Assembly (NCBI RefSeq): GCF_000003605.2
Contig: NW_003131853.1
Location: 781,273-811,229 of the forward strand
Source of the DNA: Saccoglossus kowalevskii
Lineage: Eukaryota > Hemichordata > Enteropneusta > Harrimaniidae
Direction of reading: 5' to 3'
Length of the DNA stretch: 29,957 nucleotides
Shown in pieces: positions 20,691 through 29,957 of this stretch; position 1 is the first letter of the stretch; each line of letters opens with the position of its first letter. A program made the position numbers and the translations under genes. The notes beneath the pieces were generated by a model. That model saw only the letters and a program-made list of their open reading frames with translations. It did no database searches and was not told the origin of the DNA.

Positions 20691-22017
20691 ATTTGGTAAT
20701 TCCAGTTCATTGGCAAGAATCAAATGTACATGTACAGAAAGGCAGACAGGATCCTGGATGTGAGGGTGCATATGATATATCTATTAGTCGAAACATTACT
20801 CCAGTCACTTCATACCAACAGATTTGATTGGCCAGACTCTAATATGAAATACTAGATGACATAGTTATTATACTAGCAATAGCTTGAAGGCAAAGCAGTT
20901 TTCATATCCATCTCATATTTTAATTTCATCGCTAAATAACCACTCTGCACGTTTTCTGACTTGAATTTTATTAATAGATGGTTTTACGATGTTATCTAAT
21001 CAGATTATACCAGCAATCTATATATGTATTTGTTATTATGGCAAACCTATTATAATTCTAAGACCTAGGGCAAAATAAAACGATAGGTAATTTTTTTAAG
21101 TCGCACCTAATTTATGATTATATCATATGTATAGGCAGATATAGCATAGAGTCGGTAGGGATATTATTATTAAATTTGGAAGAAAAATTGAACAGTTTTG
21201 CTTACATTTGAATACAAATTGAGTCCCTATAGACTTTTGTTCTTTACTAGAGGTCACTTGAAATATTGCTCAAAATTATGGAGAATCATTTATGTTCTAC
21301 CAAACTACCAGTAATGATTTAACAAAAAGCATCAAAATTACAAGAAAATTGATGAATTTATCTGTGTGTACACAACTAGTAATTTACTGCCTAGCTATAG
21401 GTCAATATCATAAAACCATAATTATATTACAAGTGTGATAAGAATAAATTACCTGCATTTAGAAATATTGAAACCTCAAAACCTAATAATAACTTAGTAA
21501 AGTTTATCAGATTTATCCAGTATTTGATTAGTGACAAAATAGATTTCATTTAGTATCGACATAAATCAGAAATTTAAGCTTTACTGGGAAACACTCACTT
21601 AATAATCTACTCAGGCTACAGTTCTACCGAAAAAATTAATTGCATGAATAATTTGCATAATATGTTGTAATTTATATTTTTTTTGAGAATGCCTATCACT
21701 GGTATCAGAAAAAAACATCATACATGTATAAGCCAAAATGTCAAAAGTTTCAATATATTACTTTTTGAAGACAATTTCTGTCACCGTTCACAAAATAAAG
21801 ATGCATAATTGCTTATTTTTTGGGGAAATTTTGATCAAAGGCCAGATTATGTCTGCATGCTGTTTTAGATCCGAAATTAACAAAGAAATTAGTAAATACA
21901 CAAAAATGCATAAAATGTGACCAAAAAATGTTTGCATGAAAAATGATGACTTAAAAAAAACCCCTGCAGGTTCAAGGTTAATGTAACTCACTCACACTGT
22001 GCATAGCTCTACATAGC

Positions 22018-22033
22018 TTTTTTTTTTTTTTAC
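22018..22033. repeat. Poly-T run (16 T)
   Basis: Sixteen consecutive T. No retroposon body identified beside it. Confidence 0.85.
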
Positions 22034-22740
22034 ATTTACAAGGCTATTTTCATTTTGTACACAGTCATTTCTATTTTTATGTAAACATGCTACTTGTGTC
22101 GCATGGTATGGAATTTGCGGCTACAGGCGAATTGCACTTATAAAATGTTTAGTTCCCTTGAATGAGTTCACTTCAAATTATCTGAGTAATAGCACAGTCC
22201 TTCTATCCCAGCAGAAAAACATAAACACTGAATTCCCAGTGAGAATTATTATTAAATGTCAGTTTTGTATAATTTCTATGCATTTTGCATCGTTGAATTC
22301 TGGGGGTTAACAAGCTGACATATTCCAGTGATTACAAGCTGAATTTTGCATTTTCAATTTGCCTAATATAGCAGCAATCAGCGGCTCTGCAGTTTTTGAA
22401 AATTATAAACCTAACCTGGAATAATCTATCCAATAATTAACACATAACTGAGGGATTTAGAATTCATATTTAAAACTCACAAGGGACTCGCTATTCTTTT
22501 CAAATGTCTGACAAACTCTGTCACTATTCAAACAGATTTAACACAAAACACTTTGGTAACCCTGACAATAATAAAAGTGTCCATAGCATGTGCAAAGTGC
22601 ATGTTATGTTGGAAAACCAACCAACCCCACAATAGAACACCTGTCAACTAAATGTGCTAAGATACCCACAATCATCAGCCCTCAACTTTTTACAGCCTGT
22701 TTAAAAACCACCAGTCTACCTTAAATACCACTTTTTAACA

Positions 22741-23040
22741 ACAAGCTGTGAAGCATGTCAGTTTGTTGTATTGCCTTGAGCACTCTCTTGAGTGTCCCTT
22801 CAAACAAGAGAGACATAACGGGAACCACAGAATGGGACACACCATCTGGACACATGAAGGAGAAAGAAGTAGACCATTTTCTGAATTGTTTGCCAGGAAA
22901 AAATTAGAGACTCTAGTACTTCACTGTTAACTGGAGTAGAGGGTGGAACATGGAATGTACAGTGCCCCAAAGAATAACAATAGAATATACTACAAAAGGA
23001 CCTAGACAAATGAATTGTCACAGCACACGCACACAGACAC
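22741..23040. other. GC-richer non-coding patch with short frames
   Basis: Contains a 60-codon plus-strand frame (22748-22930) and an overlapping minus-strand one. Neither shows a recognisable motif nor joins to another exon. Could be a decayed repeat. Confidence 0.35.
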
Positions 23041-23049
23041 ACACTTTGA

Positions 23050-23145
23050 TTTTCTTTAATTAAATTCTATTTTGTCCCCATGGGATTAATTATAATTAGA
23101 GCAGATTGGCAAATTAATTATGCACTTCTAATTGATTGGATTTCC
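23050..23145. promoter_or_regulatory. Cluster of homeodomain/POU-like sites, candidate intronic enhancer
   Basis: Within about 90 bp there are TTTAATTAAA (23055-23064), GGATTA (23083-23088, Otx/K50-like), TAATTATAATTA (23087-23098), AAATTAATTATGCA (23111-23124, POU-like end) and CTAATTGATTGG (23128-23139, Hox/Pbx- and CCAAT-like). The density and spacing of TAAT cores is the evidence; AT-rich DNA makes single cores common, so function is inferred only. Confidence 0.35.
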
Positions 23146-24213
23146 AAAGATTACAAGCAGCGAATTTACACAGTCCCAAAAACCTACACTTTGTAATGTT
23201 AACTAGAGTTTGATGAGGCCATTGTGCAGAGTGTGGTTTTTAATGATTATTCTATTGAGCGGCACTACAATAGCAGGAGTGACAGATGGGGGACTCCTCC
23301 AGCTACCCAATACAGACAAAACAGTCACACTCCCAAACTAAAATTAATATACAATCCATGAATCTTTTGATAAGCATGAGTATGAACTAGCAAAGGGTTA
23401 AAAGGTCAAAAGGTGCTTTATTTGTAATTCTATAGGGGCCAACTGAAGCAAAACTGGTTACAATTGTTTTACAAGTTGAGCAAAGAGACTAATTGTTGGT
23501 TATAGATGACTCCTCATTAATTCTTTGAGCTTTCATCCTTGCAGTCATGTCTTTTCCAAGCCATCAATCAAAAAAGAATTTCATGCAGTAAACCAGATTC
23601 AGTAAACTTGGTGGCATATACTCAAAACAGGGCTCAAAATTGACAGCTATCATAGAATCGATGAACAGTCAAAATAGTCAAATATTTCATTCACAATTCC
23701 AATTAGTCCAAGGCAGTTCTAGAAATTTGGGCCTTCAAATTGGGTTTTCTCAGCGCAAACTATATCAGTCCTATCACCAAACCAGTTAGTAAATTAAAAT
23801 ATATAAAAATATATGTTAATTAAAAAGAAAACAATTGTACTATATTTAAGATAGCAGATGCAATTGTAAATCACATTTTGGGCCAAACTACACTGTGACA
23901 GGAGCGATTATATATATTTTGAAGTAGGAATCAGATTCAGATGTTGGAAATAAAAGTAAATGAGGTCTTGATTCACATTCACTAATTTATGCCAAACGTG
24001 TCCTTCAAACTCCATACTACCTCCTAAAAGCTGAACATAAATATTATAGAATAGCTATACAAAAAAATAAATGCCACATTTTTATTTTTGTCTGATGAAA
24101 TTAAATTTATTGAAAAATAAAACATAAAATTTGTCATGGCATTAACTTGAGGCAGGATTTTATAATCTGGTGTACTGTAATTTCAATAGGCCAGAACATT
24201 TCCTAGTCCAAAT

Positions 24214-24225
24214 CCCCCCCCCCCC
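24214..24225. repeat. Poly-C run (12 C)
   Basis: Twelve consecutive C. Confidence 0.92.
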
Positions 24226-24623
24226 ACAACATATACTAAATTCGTCATATTCAAGATTAACTAAATTAACAGGATTAATCATTATAGCTCCTGCTTTGCA
24301 TTTCACACACAAGAGCTGAGGATTTGCAAGCATGGTACAACTCATTAACATACTATTGAGAATACCATACTTACACTATTTGATCGCTTATGTGAAAAAA
24401 CAAACAAATACAGTCCATGCATTTTTTTAAATATTAGACCAGATTATAGTTATTATATTTCAATTATGTGATGTACACTAGCGTACTTTAATTGACCAAG
24501 ATGAAAGGAAAAACATTTGAGGTCAGACATGAATATTATTACATATTAGGTCAACCCATTAAGATATAAACAGATCTGTAGGACTTCATGGCCAGACCAA
24601 GCATTTTATTTTGCACTCATGCA

Positions 24624-24643
24624 CTGCGTGTAACGACGCAGTT
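24624..24643. repeat. Small hairpin ACTGCGT/ACGCAGT
   Basis: A perfect 7-bp inverted repeat with a 6-bp spacer in a locally CpG-containing segment (GCGT, ACGACG, GACGC). Function unknown. Confidence 0.5.
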
Positions 24644-25034
24644 TGAATATCTGACGCAATAATCAAAACACATGATTTTGAATTTTTCACACAGGAATAT
24701 GGTGTTGGGACATGACCTTCTTTGTTTTTTACATTTGATTTCATGAATAATGCAGAGTATCACAGTAAACGAATTATGGTTTATTTCAGACATGTAAACT
24801 TTAGTACATGTACTTTAATATTAGAACTCATGTATGCTCAAAATACCATGTACTGGTAAGTTAGTTGTATTTTTATAACTTTTTATATTTCATTATTATA
24901 ACATTATATATGTGTTTTTTTCAACAGAAAGGCAATAGCATATTTTTACAAAGATTTTTGAAATTTTCCTCATACTAATGTATGAGCTAAGCAGACATAT
25001 TTGATCCGAGCATCACCAGACAAGGTTACTCGAC

Positions 25035-25065
25035 AGTCTGACTCAGTTTACTGGACAGTCAGACT
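25035..25065. repeat. Inverted repeat AGTCTGACT / AGTCAGACT
   Basis: Perfect 9-bp arms at 25035-25043 and 25057-25065, 13-bp spacer. The stem also reads as two related direct copies of GACAGTC.GACTCA. Confidence 0.6.
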
Positions 25066-28000
25066 CAATGAGCAATGCATAATACTGCTGTAGACTTTAA
25101 TATTTTGACTGAAAAAATGTATTATTGTTTGAATCAGTTTGTTTCATGTAATTTATTAATAAAAGAAGCCTCACTGTATTTTATTGTGGCTGTGCCATTC
25201 CATTATTAGCATGACATTATAAGAATTGTGGACAGCGGAGCAAAAAGAAAGTTATTGATCAGTCTACAATATTTATTTTCCATATCATTTTGAAATAAGG
25301 CTGTAGTCAAGATATGTATACCAGAAAATAACTGTACACAGTAAGGAAGGTGGGTTTAATTAGAGAAACTCAAAACTACACTGACGATATGGTTAACATT
25401 TATTGGAATATAGCCAAATATCAGTTACCATGGGCATGAGGAATAGCAGATGTTATATGATACAGCAGTAGGAGTTGGGGTAGGCTGTACATTTTATGAT
25501 GATGAGTTCACATATTGGCCCCTCCCACTTTCCTGTATCGTTGCACTCCCCAGGTTACTTGTATGACTCAGCTTATAATCATTACACCATGTCACAACTA
25601 TTTATGTAAACTAAAATTTAATCATTAACAGACTATGTCTTGTTTATTTATAATCAAGGAAACAGAGGGATGAAGTAATTCCTTGGAAAAAGGAAAACCA
25701 ACATCCGACACATAATTCAACAAGAGCTTCAGTATGTCCATCTCACACCCAAATCTGTCATTCCTGTAAAGTAGCGTAAAAGAACAAAATTCCCTGAAGT
25801 CAACTTACCGGTATTTCTTTTCATGCATTTTAATATTCACACCACACAAAAGTATGTACAATGCTCTTAATTATTACATTTCCTGTGAATATATGTACTT
25901 TATGCTTGAATTTCAATATGATTCATTTTATTGAATTTAATACCATGTCTTTATTTGTGGAATGGAATGCAAGTAAAACCAAGTGGTATTGAAATGGCAA
26001 ATTATTCAACTAGGACAATTTGATCAAAATGGTTACATAATTTCAGTTTCATTTTCAAGAATTTTGATTTTAAAAACTAGTGATTCAAGTTTTTATATTA
26101 TCAAACTACAGATTTCTGTGTCTATGTTCCGATTAATTTTATCCTATTCACAAGGGTTCAGTTGTCTGGCAACTTGCATCATGAAATATTTCTAATTATG
26201 AAGCATGAAGCTTCTGTCAAGCTTGCTTTATTTTTTGTCACAAATCATACTGGTGAAAAGAAAATGCAAGTGAATTCTAAAGACTCAACAATAAATTAAT
26301 GTTGTAAATCACTTGCATCTCCAGGGATTGAACATCAGACTCAGTTGTTGACTGTCATCCTTACCATGTACTCAGTTTCACATTTTAAGGATGAGACTCA
26401 ATATTATTTTCTATTTCTACATTAATCTGAGAAACTACTGGTAATGTTGACCTTTAATGTAATATTAAAATACAATAAGTACAGCCACCCTGCCATGCCA
26501 TACCTTACACCATGCCATGCATTAACAATGAGATTTATGTGTACATCACAAACTAGGTAAATACTATGGTATAGCTTTTATCAGTATCATTTGTTGTTTA
26601 TTGAAACGGAGCTTTTTTTTTATTTTATTTTGTTTTATTCACATTATCACATATTAAAGTTTTGAATGTTTTGATATTAAAAGCACTACTTTCCACAGAG
26701 CAAATAACATCCCGATGTGTATTTTTTGTATGCGTGCATACACCTCTAATCTGCTATAATATTTGTTCTGACCGCATCCAGATGCTCACGATGTTGCATA
26801 GCAACAAAACAATCACAGAAAAATATGCGAAAATGCACATATCAATGACAGTTTTGACAGACACTCTAAAAGCAAACATGAATAAGAACAAAGACTAAAT
26901 AAAAGGACATTATACCAAATTAGCTGGGTTGTTGAACAACAAAAGCAAATTCTATCCTAGGATGTTAAAGTTGTTTGGAACTAAAGAGGCCATTGTGTTG
27001 ATACCATCTGTCATGCAAGATGACAAAAACAAACCAAGAACACCTGTAAGACAGTTTACACTTTGAAAAAAACATTTCAGTCTTATACTAGAATTGTCTG
27101 TTTAACTACTGCCAACCACATGCACTGAAAAAAATGTCACAATAAGTGGCTTCGCCAATTGACAAAATATAAAACCTAAGAAAACAACCATTGTGTAGTA
27201 CGGCATGACCAGCCATAAACTTAATACTACATTTATACAAGACGTGCTGACCAATTAAGTTTCTTTTATGACACAATTGATTCTTATGCACAAAAAGAAA
27301 CAATTTTAAAAACAGGGATTTTAAAAGAAAGTTGTTTATATAAGACACTTCCCAGCTGAATTGGATTTGGTGAAGAAAAAATGAAGCATGTTTAATGAAT
27401 GCAAATGGGGGTAATTGGACACTAGAATAAACAGTATACGGCTGAAAACAATAAACAATATACATGTATGGATGGGAGGATGCATGTTCTTGCTATTCCA
27501 ACACCAATTCATGCAACCCAAACCTCATAAATTCAATGCATGCATGTCCAAAATGACTAACAGTGAACATACCGGACATGGTATTTACTTGCACACACAT
27601 ACTGTATTCTTTACAGTATTGTAAAACAACACTGTATACACACTCAGAAAAACACAACAACTTGATTTTTGTGCCTTCTCAGGTTATGTTTCATCAAAAT
27701 AAAACACAAATAAGAGACAAATAACCAGGTAAGACTTACTAAACAATCAAAATGCTCCCAATGCAACTGCATAAATGTGTGTAACTGATTTTAGTAGCAG
27801 TTGATATCACCCATCAGTATACAAATAAATTGAGATGGTTTCCCTCACCTCCACAATGGTCCAGGCATAATTAAGTGGCTGAGGGAACTAGCTAATCTCA
27901 TTTTAACAAGTTCAATGTCAAGGGCATTCTACTGATTTGAAGCATAACAACAGCCAGAAAGAACAACTACAATCTCTGAGCATGTATAGGGTTGTTTATT

Positions 28001-29957
28001 GGATACATTTTCAGTGTATTTATTTACTGGATTAAAAAGACAATGGGAAACAATAGACAGATTAGTTGTTTAAACAATAAGAACAATAGTATCCCATGAT
28101 TCCATGGTGCAACCCCAGAGATTGGAGAGTTCTGGTTTAACAGCAACTGCGGTCCTATGCAATAATTACATTTAACAAATCCACTTTTGGTCAGTCTACA
28201 AACAGCCTTGAGGCTGGTCTCAAATTACCAAGGAGACAAGTATATCTCAAACCAATGTACATTGAATCCTACCTTAAACTCATAGAACCTATCATTTTAC
28301 CACTTTTCACCACGATTTAAAGGGTAACATACTGCAGAACAAACCAAATACTAAAAAGGAGACACCATCACAGAGTAACTCCACAAAGCCTCCACTTTAC
28401 AATCCAGTAATTGGATGTTTTTCACATAAGTAATAATGTTTTCAATCCAAACATTGCAATCATCGCAAACAATTTACTGCATTCACTGAAACCCAACATC
28501 TGGGACATTTTTTACTAATGCTTGTCAAGGATAAACAAATAGATAAAAAGAAAGAAGCCATCTGTATAACCAAAACACAGTACAGATGGGGTACAAACTG
28601 CAGTAACAACAGAGGCTAAGTAGTACCCACGTACAAACCACAGTTCTCTTTATAACCTTATTAAAGCCAAATAATCGGACAAAAGAAGCCACACAATTAC
28701 TATTACAATTAAAAGTGTGTTAGCAATTTAGATGCAAATACTGATTGTATTGTGTAGAATTATAGTCTGTACTGCCCTATACGATGACCCAGGCTGCAAA
28801 TCTCAATGGGTGCTTTACGCTACATGAACACACACACATGCTCACTTTACCACCTCTATACTTGTCCTCCACAGTTCACTTGTTTTGATTGTATCCTAGT
28901 CCTTTCAAGAATTATTGGCAAGCTTTGTTTAGTTACAGCAGTTATACTTTCAAAGTTAACGTATATATAATACAGTGGTAATAGTGTTTTTCTCCTTCAA
29001 AGTTAGTATCCAGTGCATACTCAAGACGATTTTTTTTTTCAATCAGCGAAGGATTTGTGTGGTTGAACTTGATGATGAAACAATTCGGATATAGAATGTT
29101 GAGATTTGTGGTATTTAGGCATTAACAGAAATTTATAGAGAGGAATTGTACCAGTACACTGGCAACATCAAACTTGCATGTTGTATTGGGTAGATTAAAT
29201 GATTCTTTAAAACTTTTTAAGAACACTTGCGCACTTTACAATTGCAGTTAACAGACACTTTCCAATCAAATTGAAAAAATGAATTCTTAATTGTTAATTT
29301 TCAATGTATAAAAATTACAAGTTGCCACCTTTATTATCCATCAATGTTTGAACTATTATTCAATAACTGGAATTTTACATCAAACTACCAGCTGGCCTGT
29401 CTGCAGAGCTTGAGAGAAACTCAGTTTCTACGCCAACTTAGATAAAATGCTGATAGAGATGATATAGTGAACATCTGTGAACATCGTTAAAAGGCACCAA
29501 CACAAACACTTTGGAAATCACGGTTACCGGTAATTGCTTTAGAGTGTCTCTGTGTAGTTCTGTCCAAGATAGCATTTTGTCAAAATCTATTTTCTTTTCT
29601 TACATTTATTTTACATACTTGACATTTGTAAAATGCAGAATGGAGTTTCATGCAATTGTGTCCAAAAATAGGCATGCTGAGTTTAATAATTAAAGTAACT
29701 CAAGTGCTATTAAACACAAGGGTAGCACTTATGGTCACAGGAGAAACCAACAGCAATTGACATGACACTTAAGAGATGCAGTGAAATTTGGTGAGACATT
29801 CAAAGAGAAAATAATTTTTGTAATACTAAGTATCAGTCAGTCCTCTTGCAGTGTGTACAGAAGTACTTATAAAATAGTTACCTGTAATATACGGTGGCAT
29901 AATAATGTAAGCAGTGGTTAAAATATAAATTACAGCTCTCCAAAATCTAATTCAAAC

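Larger units (their letters stand above)
19511..22740. other. Non-coding stretch with a MITE and homopolymer runs
   Basis: AT-rich; holds the 16-base G run at 19735, the MITE at 20551 and a 16-base T run at 22018. Only short open frames with no recognisable product. Confidence 0.6.
23301..29957. other. Long non-coding stretch to the window edge
   Basis: AT-rich sequence with a C run (24214-24225), hairpins (24624, 25035), a few CCATGCC words near 26492-26521 and only short frames (for example 27106-27465 minus, 119 codons) that show no domain. No cadherin linker or other exon recognised on either strand; the 5' part of the cadherin gene is probably beyond 29957. Confidence 0.55.

Noticed and set aside
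23385-23400. AGCAAAGGGTTAA as a second piggyBac end
   Set aside because: Matches a piggyBac-like right end next to TTAA, but no corresponding left end was found upstream.
27106-27465. Minus-strand 119-codon open frame
   Set aside because: Hydrophobic, low-complexity translation without domain features; overlapped by another frame, consistent with chance.

Overview
This is AT-rich animal nuclear DNA. It has spliced coding exons with canonical GT/AG junctions, long introns, many microsatellites and several small non-autonomous transposon-like repeats. The one gene I recognise is a large cadherin, so the source is a metazoan. The protein resembles the DN-cadherin (CadN / type III classic cadherin) group, and the DNA (homopolymer G/C runs, TTTGCTCT-type and piggyBac-like miniature elements, TACCGGTA and TACATGTA words) looks like a marine invertebrate. 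I cannot name the phylum or species from sequence alone.

Layout: the gene is on the minus strand, so it reads from high to low coordinates. Seven consecutive internal exons were placed by matching reading frame and splice phase: 8373-8564, 7033-7264, 5615-5831, 3055-3166, 2447-2839, 1808-2040 and 966-1239. Their phases join without conflict (1-1, 1-2, 2-0, 0-1, 1-1, 1-0, 0-1). They give 551 residues plus a split codon at each outer edge. These hold the tail of one extracellular cadherin (EC) repeat, five complete EC repeats and the first residues of the next. No signal peptide, membrane segment or cytoplasmic tail is present, so both ends of the gene lie outside the window.

Introns within the gene are 0.2-2.4 kb and hold repeats: a partial dimeric repeat with a terminal hairpin (1-358), a 33-bp tandem repeat (707-855), a likely piggyBac-type MITE with TTAA target duplications (3772-4007), GGAT/GGAC and CAGA microsatellites, and inverted-repeat elements near 6161-6240 and 7782-7988.

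From 8565 to 29957 (21.4 kb) I recognise no exon on either strand. The simplest reading is one very long intron upstream of the first visible cadherin exon, though exons without a clear motif could be missed. It carries tandem duplications, MITE-like elements, homopolymer runs and an AT-rich cluster of homeodomain/POU-like sites near 23050-23145 that could be an intronic enhancer. No tRNA, rRNA, CRISPR array or intact transposase was recognised.
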